DNA of 64,000 bases. Source: CAWJFJ01 sp963800065. GTDB taxonomy: Bacteria > Actinomycetota > Acidimicrobiia > Acidimicrobiales > UBA8190. Location: the NCBI GenBank assembly GCA_963800065.1, contig CAWCZO010000010.1, positions 376,375 to 440,374 of the forward strand, in the 5' to 3' direction. Every line of letters begins with the position of its first letter. The stretch's first letter is position 1. Of this stretch, positions 46,315 to 55,783 are shown piece by piece. The notes beneath the pieces are model-generated. The model did not search any database and was not told the DNA's origin. It saw only the letters and a list, made by a program, of their open reading frames with translations. A program made the position numbers and the translations under genes.

Positions 46315-47549
46315 ATGCTGATGACCGCGATCCCCGTGCTGGGAAGCACCCTGGGCAACATCTTCAAGCCCTTCTATGACCTCATGGGGACGATCATCGC
46401 CTTCTTCTACGCGCTGATCCCCAACTACGCCGTCGCCATCGCTCTGCTCACTGTGGTCGTGATGATCGTCACGGCACCGCTGACGGTGAAGAGCACGAAG
46501 TCGATGGTGGCGATGCAACGGCTGAGTCCCGAGCTGAAGAAGATCCAGCAGAAGTACAAGGGCGACCGCCAGACCCTCAACGAAGAGATGATGAAGCTCT
46601 ACAAAGAGCACGGCGTCAATCCCGCCGGTGGATGTCTGCCGATGGTGGCTCAGTTCCCGGTCTTCATCATCCTGTATGGAGTGATCAAAGGTCTGGCAAA
46701 TACGATCACCCGTGGAAAGAACGGTCTACCCCCCACTCTGGCCGACCCCAAGGGAATTTGTCACCAGGCGATCTGCGCCCTACCCCGCTATATCGGGAAC
46801 AACACGAAGCTGTACCGGAACCTGGTCCACAGCCCGGGAAACATCCCGGCTTTTGGGATCAATTTGGCCGACAAGGTCCTCAGCCACCACACATTCGTCC
46901 AGGCCATTCCCTACGCCTCGCTTATTCTCATTGCCATCGGACTTCAGTATTTCCAAATGCGCCAGTTGAACAACCGAAACCCGCAGTTTGCACAATCCAA
47001 TCCGCAGGCGCAGATGATGCAGCGTTATATGCCCCTTATCTTCGCTGTCATTTACATCAATATCGCCGCCGGTGTCAACATCTACTTCATCATCTCCAGC
47101 CTGTGCCGGATCGGCATCCAGGAGGCGATCTTCCGATCGGGCACCCTCAACAAGGCCGGTCCGGCGGTCGAGGGCGTGCTGCCGTCGGGAGGGAGGGCGG
47201 GGCGAAGCCCGGCCGTCGCCCGCTCCTGGAGAGGTTGGCGGACATGCAGAAGCAGGCGCTCGAACAGAAAGAGGCGCAGCAGAGGGCCGCGCTCTGCCCC
47301 CGGGTGACGGGGACCAGACGCCGAAGAAGGCCCCGCCCGCCGCCGGAGCGGGGTCGTCGAACGGCGCCCGAAGAACACCGGGAACCCCCCGCCAAGCCCT
47401 CGGGCAGCGGCGCCGCCGGGTCGAACGGTGCGAAGGCCAGTGGCCCGCCGTCGGCCAAGAACACGAACGGCGCCGGGACCAATGGCGCCGGCGAGAAGAA
47501 GACGACGCATCCCCGCTCCAAGACCAAGCGGGAGAGGAAGGATCGATAG
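46315..47549 (+). CDS. yidC: Membrane protein insertase YidC, C-terminal part frameshifted
   Basis: The ATG at 46315 lies 10 bases after yidD. The short Gram-positive form of YidC/Oxa1 is evident: PNYAVAIALLTVVVMIVTAP, KSTKSMVAMQRLSPELKKIQ, VNPAGGCLPMVAQFPVFI and YMPLIFAVIYINIAAGVN. At about 47190 the frame is lost; the other frame gives RPLLERLADMQKQALEQKEA, and the basic tail ending KTKRERKDR at 47549 is in a third segment. Such a Lys/Arg-rich tail is normal. Membrane-segment GC dips are visible near 46.7-47.1 kb. Confidence 0.93.
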
Positions 47550-47553
47550 CGGT

Positions 47554-48590
47554 ATGGATGGGTCGAGACGACGGGCCGGACCGTCGCTGAGGCGAAGGAC
47601 GCAGCCCTGGACCAGCTGGGCGTGGACGACGCCGACGCAGAGTTCGTGGTGGTCAACGAGCCTCGGGCCGGGCTGTTCGGGAGATGCGGGGAGAGGCCAG
47701 GGTGCGGGCGCGCGCTCCGAACCCACCAGCCGCGTCCCAGCGTGGTCGTTCACGTCGCCCCGCCCAGGAGCAACGACGCGAACGGGGGAGGTCGCAGCAG
47801 TGGCGGCGGGCGCGGCGGCCAGCGGGCGATGTCGGTGGCCCGGCCTTCTCCCGAGGTGGACGGTTCCGACGGAGGCGACACCGGCGAGGAACGGCTCGGG
47901 TGGACAGGGATCGCCCAACCGCAGTCGCCGGCGCGGGTCGCGGGGAGGAACCGGTCGGTCGACCGCCCGGCGCGTCGGAGCGGACCGCTTCGGGGTCGGC
48001 GACTTCAGGCGGGAGAGGTCCGAGAAGGAGAACCCCCGACGTGGGGGAGACGGTCCGGGACGGCCCGGCTCGAACGAGGAGGCGAGTGTGGGTGAGGTCC
48101 TGACACTGGAGGAGCAAGGAGAGTCGGCTCGCGAGTTCGTCGAGGGCCTGATCGAGGAGATCGGGCTGGAGGCGGAGGTGTCGGTGCGCGTGATCGATTC
48201 CGAGACCGTCGAAGTCGTGGTCGAGGGTCAGGAGCTCGGGATCCTGGTCGGGCGTGGCGGAGCCACGCTGGGGGCGTTGCAGGAGCTGGCACGCACGGTG
48301 GTCCAGAGCCGCACGGCGGGACCGACCGAGCGGATCCTGGTCGATGTGGCCGGCTACCGGGCCAGCGGGCGGACGCCCTCCAGCGCTTCACCCGACAGGT
48401 GGCCGAAGAGGTCCTGTCCAGTGGTTCGGAGCAGGCCCTGGAGCCGATGTTGGCTCCCGACCGTAAAGTCGTCCACGACACCGTGGCCGAGATCGATGGC
48501 GTGCAGACGAGATCCGAAGGTGAGGAGCCACGTCGTTTCGTCGTCGTCTCACCTCTGGGGTCCGACTCCGACTCCGATATCGACGACTGA
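47554..48590 (+). CDS. jag: RNA-binding protein Jag/KhpB-like, several frameshifts
   Basis: The Jag-N domain is recognisable just after yidC (VETTGRTVAEAKDAALDQLG, VDDADAEFVVVNEPRAGLFG), then a long Gly/Arg-rich linker, then the KH domain (ESAREFVEGLIEEIGLEAEV, VEGQELGILVGRGGATLGAL) and a degenerate R3H domain (PMLAPDRKVVHDTVAEIDGV) with an acidic tail (GSDSDSDIDD). Frame changes near the start codon, 47690 and 48370 interrupt it. The start may be ATG at 47554 followed by a lost base. The R3H motif itself is not clear. Confidence 0.85.
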
Positions 48591-48660
48591 CGGGAGAATC
48601 CGGCCCCGCTCTTCCGGCCGGATCGCCGCGCGTCGGGGTCGGTGAGTCCCGTGGCTTCCG

Positions 48661-49381
48661 ATGGGTCCCACCCTGCCCCCCTCGCTGATCGAGGCCCTCC
48701 GTCGGGCACGGGAGTGGGGATTCCTGGGAGACGGGCCCCTGGCCCGCCAGATCGCCCACGCCCAGGGATTCGCCGACGCCGCCTCTTCGGTCATGCCTGG
48801 TGGTGCCCGCTCGGCGGCCACAGCCGACGCCGGACCGTGGATGGATCTGGGTTCCGGGGCGGATACCCGGACTGGTCCTAGCCCACCGTTGGCCCGAGCG
48901 TAATGCCGTTCTTCTCGACAGCAGCGGCCGCCGTACCCGGTTTCTGGCGCAGGTTGATCGAGGAGCAGGGCTGGGGGCACCGGGTCCGGGTCGTGACGGA
49001 GAGGGCCGAGCTGGCCGCTCGGATTGAGGGTCTACGCGGGGCCTTCGCCCTGGTGGTGGCCCAATCGTTGGTCCCCCGCCGGTCACCGCCGAATGCGCCG
49101 CGCCGTTTCTCCGACCGGGTGGGACTCTGATCGTGTCCGAGCCACCAACGGCGGGGTCGGTCGAGGACGACACCTCCCGGTGGCCCGCCCAGGCACTGGC
49201 CGCCGTGGGGCTCAAGCCCCTGGGCGTGTGGCGTGACTCCTTCGGATACCGGCTGCTGCGACAGAAGGTGCCATGCCCCCTGAAGATTCCCCCGGCGGGT
49301 GGGCATTCCCGCCAAGCGCCCCCTCTATCGCGTGGGAGAGGGCAACCGCCGGATAGCGGGGTACGTCCATGTTCCACGTGA
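48661..49381 (+). CDS. rsmG: 16S rRNA (guanine-527-N7)-methyltransferase RsmG, many frameshifts
   Basis: Start MGPTLPPSLIEALRRAREWG at 48661. Pieces in three frames together give PWMDLGSG and YPGLVLAHRWPERNAVLLDS (SAM-binding region), RRTRFL with RRLIEEQGWGHRVRVVTERA, GAFALVVA, and the C-terminal WRDSFGYRLLRQKVPCP and VGIPAKRPLY. At least four frame changes fall in 600 bases. The 3' end is uncertain; a stop at 49381 lies within the first parS. Confidence 0.85.
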
Positions 49382-49385
49382 AACA
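49370..49385. other. parS site 1
   Basis: TGTTCCACGTGAAACA matches the parS consensus TGTTNCACGTGAAACA at all 15 defined positions. It lies at the end of rsmG, about 480 bases before parA. ParB should bind here and spread, and SMC should load. Confidence 0.93.
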
Positions 49386-49441
49386 TCGGAGCCCCGGCAC
49401 CGAGACCGCCGGATCCGCCCGACCCCGACCCTCGAGGCGAA

Positions 49442-49457
49442 CGTTCCACGTGAAACA
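49442..49457. other. parS site 2
   Basis: CGTTCCACGTGAAACA matches the consensus except for the first base. It lies 72 bases from site 1. Pairs of close parS sites near parAB are usual in actinobacteria. Confidence 0.88.
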
Positions 49458-49483
49458 AAAACGCGAGAGCGCCCCTCTAAAGC

Positions 49484-49867
49484 TTGACCCGGGGTGTGGG
49501 GATGGGAAGGATGGGGCACGTGAATCCGAACCACCTGAAGAGTTGACGGTGCGCTGTCCGCATCAGAGGTCGAGATCAGCGCGCTCGGACCAGGGCGAAC
49601 GCTCAAAGAGGACTAGCGACCAGGGTCCCGTCGACGAAGCCTCGCCGGCGGACGAAAGCGTCGTCGACGAGGCGCCTGGGCCGGAGAACGAAGCCCAGGC
49701 GCCGACGGAGGCACCAGCGGCGGTCATGGCGGTCGATCAACAGGCCGCCGAGCAGGACGAGGGCGACCAGGACTGAGGGCGAGAGCCCTGGGCCCAGGCC
49801 CGTTTCCGCCGGCCCACCCGCCGCCGGCCCACCCGTCGACCGGCCGGCCAGGGATCCCCTGGGTTTC
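49484..49867. other. Region between rsmG/parS and parA, no confident gene
   Basis: This stretch holds acidic coding-like sequence (DEASPADESVVDEAPGPEN) and a Pro/Gly-rich segment in frame with ParA (VSAGPPAAGPPVDRPARDPL). It may be an N-terminal extension of ParA interrupted by frameshifts; I found no start codon that would confirm it. A direct repeat GCCGGCCCACCCG occurs twice near 49810-49840. Confidence 0.4.
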
Positions 49868-50682
49868 GTGACCGAGGAGGGCGAGATCGAGAGGGGCGAC
49901 GACGTCCCCCGTCCGGTCCCGCGGATCCTGGCCGTGGCCAACCAGAAGGGTGGGGTGGGGGAAGACCACCACAGCGGTGAATCTCGGCGCCGCTCTCGCC
50001 GATCTGGGTTACCGGGTGTTGATCATCGACCTCGACCCCCAAGGCAACGCGAGCACCGGACTTGGCATCGACCCGCGGACGTTCGACGTGTCCATGTACG
50101 ACGTCCTGCTCGACGGCGTGGCGATCGAGGACTGCATCGAGCCCACCAACATCAAGAACCTGTTCCTAGCACCCTCGACGCTGGACCTCGCAGGTGCCGA
50201 GATCGAGCTCGTGCCGGCATTGAGTCGTGAGTTTCGCCTCCGACGAGCGATCGAACCTGTGAAGGAAGACTTTGCGTTCATCTTCATCGACTGTCCGCCC
50301 TCGCTCGGTTTGATAACGCTGAACGCGCTGACAGCCGCCACGGAGGTGCTCGTTCCCATCCAGTGCGAGTACTACGCGCTGGAGGGCGTCTCGCAGCTGA
50401 CGAGGAACGTGGAGCTGGTGCCGCTCCAACCTCAATCCAACGCTGTACGTGAGCACGATCGTGATGACCATGTACGACGCCCGTACAAAGCTGTCAGATT
50501 CTGTCGTGTCGGAGGTGCGCAATCACTTTGGCCCGATCGTCTGCCAGAACGTGATTCCCCGCACGGTGCGGATCTCGGAGGCGCCTTCGTTCGGCGAGCC
50601 GATCACGGTCCATGACCCAACATCTCGGGGAGCGATCGCCTATCGGGAATTGGCTAAGGAGGTCAGCGGTGACGCGTCGTAG
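49868..50682 (+). CDS. parA: Chromosome-partitioning ATPase ParA, two frameshifts
   Basis: The deviant Walker A motif is ANQKGGVG(K)TTTAVNLGAAL, broken by an extra G near 49960. Then PQGNASTGLGIDPRT, FIFIDCPPSLGLITLNAL (Walker B) and the C-terminal NVIPRTVRISEAPSFGEPI. A second shift lies near 50425 (NPTLYVSTIVMTMYD follows). It binds DNA nonspecifically as an ATP dimer and positions ParB-parS complexes. The start at 49868 (GTG) is uncertain. Its 3' part has a clearly lower GC than upstream genes. Confidence 0.92.
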
Positions 50683-51548
50683 TGGATTGGGCCGCGGGCT
50701 CGGTGCGCTGATTCCAACGGGCACCTCTACCAGTTCGCAGCCTCGGCGCTGCGCGACGTGCCGCTAAGCCAGATCCGCCCGAATCCCTTCGCACCCGCGG
50801 AAGAACTTCGACGAGGAAGCACTCTCTGCGCTCGTGGATTCGATCCGAGCGGTCGGTATCCTGCAGCCTGTCTTGCTGCGGAAGGTTGGTGAGGAGGAGT
50901 ACGAGCTGATCGCCGGCGAGCGCCGGTATCGAGCCGCCCGACGTGCCGGCTTCGCGGCACTTCCGGCACTCGTCAGCAGCGCCGACGATGTTACGAGCCT
51001 CGAACAGGCTCTCGTGGAGAACGTGCACCGCGCTGACCTCAACGCACTAGAGGAGGCGGCCGCCTATCAACAGCTCATCGAAGACTTCGGCCTGACTCAT
51101 GAGGATCTCGGACGGCGTGTGGGAAAGAGTCGTGCAGCAGTGACCAACACGCCTTCGGCTGTTCCAGCTCCCGCCAACGGTGCAGCGCATGATTCGAGAC
51201 GGGCTGCTCAGTCCCGGCGCTGCCCGGGCGATTCTCGGAACGCCTGACCGGGTGATGCAGGAAGAGATCTGCGGGCGAGGCCGTCCAGGGTGGGCTTTCC
51301 GTTCGGGCTGTGGAAGAGCTGGTCCGCGAACGCTTCCGCCCTCCGACGAGGGGCTTCCGGCACCCGAGCCCGAGAGCTTGCATTGGGAGTCGGTCGAGGC
51401 GGCGCCCCGGGCCGAGGCAGCTCCCGTGCTTCGCCCGCCAGGCGTCTTGGACCTCAAGGAGCTGATGGGCGACCACCTGAACACCCGCGTGCGTATCGAC
51501 ATGGGTGGCAAGCACGGTCGAGTGCTCATCGAAATTCGCAACGCTTGA
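50669..51548 (+). CDS. parB: Chromosome-partitioning protein ParB, several frameshifts
   Basis: The GTG at 50669 overlaps the parA stop and gives TRRSGLGRGLGALIPTG. After frame changes near 50730 and 50800, the ParB/Sulfiredoxin core follows: SIRAVGILQPVLLRK, ELIAGERRYRAARRAGFAAL, ALVENVHRADLNALEEA and the helix-turn-helix AYQQLIEDFGLTHEDLGRRV. The N-terminal ENVHR motif is the CTP-binding motif (usually ENIQR). More shifts lie near 51150 and 51250; the end is KELMGDHLNTRVRIDMGG and a stop at 51548. Confidence 0.92.
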
Positions 51549-51735
51549 CGATCTCGAGCGGATATACCGGGTGATCATCGGTGACTCCTCGGCGAGCGGG
51601 CACCGTACAGAAGCCGAAGAGCAGGGATTTTGACTCTCGGACTGGGCTAGGGCGGCACCTTCGTTCAGCCTCTACCTGACGCTGACGCATCGGAACTCAG
51701 AGTGTTCTGACTCGACCTTGACCTCTGCTCAACTC

Positions 51736-51768
51736 TCGTCCACAACCTGTGCATGAGACTGTGGATGA
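51736..51768. promoter_or_regulatory. DnaA-box-like pair in the parB-amidase gap
   Basis: TCGTCCACA (51736-51744) and TGTGGATGA (51760-51768, complementary TCATCCACA) each differ by one base from TTGTCCACA or TTATCCACA. They are in opposite orientation, 15 bases apart, in a 328-base region (51549-51876) with no gene. The origin may have a part here, or this is chance. Confidence 0.4.
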
Positions 51769-51876
51769 TAGATCGGACCGCACCGCTGGAAAGGACCGCT
51801 GAACAGGTGTTTTCGTCTCCAAGCCGCAGCGCTCGAATGGTCGATATGAGGCTCCTACGTTTCCTGAACCGAGGAT

Positions 51877-52880
51877 TCAGGTCCACTCCTTGCCCAGCCA
51901 CTCGGCCAGCGCGTCGATGATGGCCACTGCGAGCTGCGGGGTATGCATCGCAATCACGGCCGGGGGGCCCAGCTCGCAGACGACCGCCGGCATCCTTGTC
52001 TCTCTGAGCACCGGCAGCGCCATCCCATCGCTTCCCTGATCAGGGACGTCGAGCGCCTTGACTACGGCCGCAGAGATGGAGTACTCAGCGAGGTGCTTGC
52101 TCGTCTCCGATTCGTATCTATAGCCGCGGTAGTACACCGTGTGGACACCCAAGAGCTCGGGCTCCAACCGCAGGCCGATATAGCAGTCAGCCTCTGCGGT
52201 GTTCGCTGCGGCCGCCTGCTCCGACTCGTCCGGATGGTGGATCGTCACCGCGGTTCGCGCCGACAGCGACGAGGGCGCGGGCGAGAGCTGTCGCGCCGGC
52301 CTGGAACCCCCCCGGCTCGCCGACAGCAACGGTGCGTCCTTGCAGCGTGCCAGCGTTCTTGCTCACCTGCAGCTGCTCTCTCACGGACGTCACCAGGTCT
52401 TCAGCACCCTTGCGGAGTGAGAGCTGGGACAGTTCCGCGAGGGTCCGGGGCCCGCAGATACCGTCGCTGGGATGCCAATGTTGTGTTGAAAGTCGGCGAG
52501 GGCGGATGCCGTCTGGTCGCCGAATATCCCGTCAACGCCGCCCGAGTCGAAGCCAAGGGCGGACAGCTGCCGCTGGAGGTCAGCAACGTCGTCGCCGTGC
52601 AGCATGGGACTGCGGAGGTAGAGGAGGCGATCGCCCAGTTTGAAGCCTGCCTCGACGACGGAAGACCATGTGTAGCGACCGCAGCGCCCGTCGACACGAA
52701 GCCCCCGGTCCCGCTGAAAGGAGCGCACGGCGTGATACGTCCCCTCGCCGTACTCTGCGTGACGATCGTCGCCGATCAAGTAACCCAGGCGTACGAGGCG
52801 CTGCTGGAGGTCGCCTACCCCCGGCCCGGAGTGACCGATCAGAAAGGGCAGGCCGTCGTCCCATCTGCTCGCCGACAGGG
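51877..52880 (-). CDS. N-acetylmuramoyl-L-alanine amidase-like protein (CwlM-like), frameshifted
   Basis: Two peptidoglycan-binding-like repeats are visible: GDLQQRLVRLGYLIGDDRHA with AVRSFQRDRGLRVDGR, and ADLQRQLSALGFDSGGVDGI with ALADFQHNIGIP. An Amidase_3 domain follows (LQGRTVAVGEPGG, YYRGYRYESETSKHLAEYSI, VCELGPPAVIAMH, ending LAEWLGKEWT). In mycobacteria the gene in this place is cwlM, a regulator of MurA with little amidase activity. Frame changes lie near 52350 and 52780; the start is uncertain (about 52880-52920). Confidence 0.82.
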
Positions 52881-52973
52881 AGGCGAGGGCTGCAGATCGT
52901 CCGGCATCACGGTCATGCTAAGGCTGACTGCCGGGCACCTAGGTCCGCGCAAGCTTTCCGAAGCGCTCGCCCT

Positions 52974-53003
52974 TGTCAACGATTGTGGCACACTACTGTC
53001 AAA
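52974..53003 (-). promoter_or_regulatory. Two TTGACA hexamers upstream of the amidase gene
   Basis: On the minus strand TTGACA occurs at 53003-52998 and again at 52979-52974, 18 bases between them. Either may be the -35 element for the amidase gene; no convincing -10 element is seen. The surrounding gap (52881-53058) holds no gene. Confidence 0.3.
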
Positions 53004-53058
53004 TCAGAGGCGCTCGAGCTGGAGAGGGCCGAAGGCCGGGCCACCTTCGGAGCGTTCC

Positions 53059-53392
53059 TCAAACGAGGTGCGGATCGAACTCCGAGAGGATCTGACTCTT
53101 GCTTCGTGCTCCGACGATCCGGCTGGCCGGCTCGCCGTCCTTGAACAAAAGGAGCGTAGGGATGGACATCACCTGATAGCGCTGGGCTGTTCGCGGGTTG
53201 TCGTCCACGTTCAGCTTTGCGATCTTGAGCGCGCCGGCTTTGTCAGCGGCGATCTCCTCGAGCACGGGCGCAACCATCTTGCAAGGCCCACACCACTCCG
53301 CCCAGAAGTCGACGAGCACTGGCTTGTCGGACGCCCCAACCTCCTCGTCGAAGGTGTCGTCGCTGATGGTGATGGGTACGTATGTCGGACAT
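53059..53392 (-). CDS. trxA: Thioredoxin, one frameshift
   Basis: About 110 residues: MSDIRT, then (after removing one C from ACCCATC near 53374) ITISDDTFDEEVGASDKPVL, and VDFWAEWCGPCKMVAPVLEE with the WCGPC active site. The cis-Pro is in MSIPTLLLFKDGE. It reduces protein disulphides with TrxB, which is upstream in the same operon. Confidence 0.95.
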
Positions 53393-53454
53393 TTCTCGGG
53401 TCGCTCCTTGTAGATCAGTCGAGGCTCGGCCGGTCCGGCCGTGCGACGCTTTGC

Positions 53455-54417
53455 TCATGCGAGCGAAGCGAGATAACGCTCTGTGTCGATTGCCGCCATG
53501 CATCCCGAGCCGGCGGCAGTCACGGCCTGCCGGTACTCGTGGTCCTGCACGTCACCGCAGGCGAACACGCCCGGGACACCGGTGCGGGTGCCTTGCCCGG
53601 TGATCAGGTATCCGGCGCCGTCCATCGCGAGCTGACCCTTGAACAGGTCGGTGTTGGGTTCGTGCCCGATCGCGACGAACACGCCGTCAACAGGGCGAGC
53701 TCTCGTTCGTCACCTGTGATGACGTCGCGGATCTTGATGCCGGTGACCTTCTCGTCCCCCAGGATGTCGAGCACGACGGAGTCCCAGATGAAGTCGATCT
53801 TCTCGTTCTTGAAGCGCGCGGTCTTGCATGATCTTCGAAGCGCGCAGTTCTTTGCGGCGATGAACGATCGTGACCGAGTCACCGAACTTTGTCAGGAACA
53901 GCGCCTCTTCCAAAGCGGAGTCACCACCACCGATCACGGCGATGCGCTTGTCCCGGAAGAAGAAGCCATCGCACGTGGCGCAAGTCGAGACCCCGTAGCC
54001 GAGTAGGCGAGCTTCGCTCGGCAGGCCGAGCATCAGCGACCGGGCTCCGGTAGAGATGATCAGCGTCTTCGTAGTGACGTCCGGCTCGGCGTCGTCCGGG
54101 TTGTCTGTCCAGATGCCGATCGGGCTGGTCGAGAGGTCCACCTTGGTGGCCTTTTTCGTGACGATCTCCGCGCCAAAGCGCTCGGCTTGCTCGCGCATGC
54201 TCATCATCAGCTGCGGGCCCATGATCCCGTTCGGGAATCCCGGGAAGTTCTCGACGTCGGTGGTCAGCATGAGCTGCCCACCCGGCTGGTCGCTTGTCGA
54301 CGAGGGCTCCCCCTCGATGACGAGAGGTTGGAGGTCGGCTCGCGGTGTAGACGGCGGCAGTCAAGCCGGCGGGACCTGAGCCGAGAATCACCACGTTGCG
54401 GTTCTCGGCGCGGTCAC
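53455..54417 (-). CDS. trxB: Thioredoxin reductase, several frameshifts
   Basis: The FAD motif VVILGSGPAGLTAAVYTA at the N-terminus, the redox-active pair in STCATCDGFFF, the NADPH motif IAVIGGGDSALEEALFLTKF, and the FAD end GVFACGDVQDHEYRQAVTA are all present. Frame changes lie near 53690, 53830, 54320 and close to the start. A GTG at 54417 overlaps the stop of the upstream gene and is the probable start. Confidence 0.94.
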
Positions 54418-54749
54418 GGCGTCCGGGCGCCGCTGCGGGACCGGCGCCTGGTCCAGAGCACCAGACCGCCGATGGTGAGGAGCCCGCCCACCAGGGCGTC
54501 CGACGCCCACACCCGGCCCCCGAAGGCGTAGACGTCGAGAAGACGGACCACGGCGATGGAGAGCAGGTGCACAGCAGGAGCGCCATGGTGACCACGATGA
54601 TCCCGAAGACGATGGCCCGGGTGACCAGCACGAGAGGACGGATGACGCGGTCGTGGACGGCCGAGACGATGTTCCTCGACGGTGTTGACGACCCGTACCT
54701 GCCACTGCGCCCCGCCCCCGCCGGGGGCGTCGACACCCTGGTCATTCAT
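54414..54749 (-). CDS. Small membrane protein upstream of trxB, two frameshifts
   Basis: A protein of about 110 residues: NDQGVDAPGGGGAQWQVRVV, then (other frame) VHDRVIRPLVLVTRAIVFGI and IVVTMALL (first membrane segment), then SIAVVRLLDVYAFGGRVWA and LVGGLLTIGGLVLWTRRRS (second). It is probably co-transcribed with trxB. No family recognised. Confidence 0.6.
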   Translation of the reverse strand: MNDQGVDAPGGGGAQWQVRVVNTVEEHRLGRPRPRHPSSRAGHPGHRLRDHRGHHGAPAVHLLSIAVVRLLDVYAFGGRVWASDALVGGLLTIGGLVLWTRRRSRSGARTP

Positions 54750-54785
54750 GGGCGCCAGACTAGTCGGAGGCCGCGATACGCCTGC

Positions 54786-54900
54786 TCAGCGTGCCAGTTG
54801 GTAGCAGACCCCAACCGTTCCCGGCCCGGCGTGGGCGCCGATGACGGGACCCAGGTCGGTCAGCACCGTTTCGTGCTCGGGATGCGCTTCTTCTCGAATG
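54786..54900 (-). pseudogene. C-terminal remnant of a DegV-family protein
   Basis: The minus-strand frame reads AHPEHETVLTDLGPVIGAHA then GPGTVGVCYQLAR and stop at 54786. LGPVIGAHAGPGTVG is the hallmark end of DegV fatty-acid-binding proteins. Upstream of HPEHET the similarity ends where the nat fragment begins, so only about 35 residues remain. Confidence 0.65.
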
Positions 54901-54915
54901 GGCGCGGGCGAGGAT

Positions 54916-55532
54916 CTCGTTCGTACACCTGCTCCTCAAGGCCGCCTTGGAGTCGCTCGGCGGCATGGAGGTGACCCCCATGCTGGCCCGGGTGCGCCTT
55001 GGCCCCGAAGGCTCGCCTCGCGCCCCTCAACCATCTCCTCCTGCGGGTGACGGACCGGGATGGCGTCTGGCTGGCCGACGTGGGGTTCGGCGGCGGCGGC
55101 CTGCTCGACCCGCTTCCCTTCGGGACCGGCACCGAGTCCGAACAATCGGGCTGGCGCTACCGTCTGGTCGAGGACGGCCCCGAGCTGGTGCTCCAGGCGT
55201 TCCAGGACGGCGGCTGGACCGACATGTACGGCTTCGTGCCCGAGCCGGCCGAACCCGTCGACATCGAGGTGAACAACTGGTACACGGCGACCCACCCCGG
55301 GTCGTCGTTCGTGACGGGCGTCATGGCGGGGTTGCGCAGCGCCGACCGCTGCCTGTCGCTCTTCGTCTACGAGCAGGCCGTGCTGGTGGAGCGTCCGGTC
55401 GGCGGGGCGTCCGCGGTCACCGAGGTGCCCCTCGAGGACGTGCCGGCGATTCTTGCCGATCGCTTCGGGATCCCGGGCGTCACCCTGGGCGACGACCGGC
55501 GCTTGATCCTCGAAGCAGCCGACGACGCCTGA
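54916..55532 (+). pseudogene. Arylamine N-acetyltransferase lacking its N-terminus
   Basis: The fragment begins LKAALESLGGMEVTPMLARV, then after a frame change near 55010 reads LNHLLLRVTDRDGVWLADVG, FGGGGLLDPLPFGTG and VNNWYTATHPGSSFVTGVMA, ending at 55532. The LADVGFGG (Asp of the triad) and the His-containing NHLLLRV are there, but the active-site Cys (RGG-CFE) region is missing. Thus it cannot be active as read. The break coincides with the DegV remnant. Confidence 0.75.
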
Positions 55533-55552
55533 CGGCCGCCGTCGGCCGCACC

Positions 55553-55783
55553 TCACGTCGAGAGAGCGGCGTCCGCCGGCCGGGCGATGATGTAGATCAG
55601 CGCGCCGAGGACCGGGATCATCAGGATGACGATGGTCCACGTCGCCTTGGCCAAACCGTGGTGGTCGCGTCGCCGGAAGTTGTCGACGAAGCACCAGATG
55701 ATGAAGAAGACCATCAAGAACACTCCGGCGAACATCAGGAATGTCCAAAACAAGCTGAGCAGCGGCCACGTATAGGCGAGCAT
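55553..55783 (-). CDS. Small PLDc_N-type membrane protein
   Basis: A 76-residue protein from an ATG with GGGAGG eight bases upstream. Two membrane segments (LLSLFWTFLMFAGVFLMVFF, TWTIVILMIPVLGALIYIIA) flank DNFRRRDHHGLAKA, the pattern of cardiolipin-synthase N-terminal (PLDc_N) proteins. Function unknown. Its 5' end overlaps the end of the next upstream gene by 49 bases. Confidence 0.82.
   Translation of the reverse strand: MLAYTWPLLSLFWTFLMFAGVFLMVFFIIWCFVDNFRRRDHHGLAKATWTIVILMIPVLGALIYIIARPADAALST

Noticed and set aside
49369..49776. Plus-strand frame starting MFHVKH, 135 residues
   Set aside because: The MFHVKH and TFHVKQ segments are translations of the two parS sites; the remainder is acidic and without a family. 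It may contain part of a ParA extension, but not a gene of its own.
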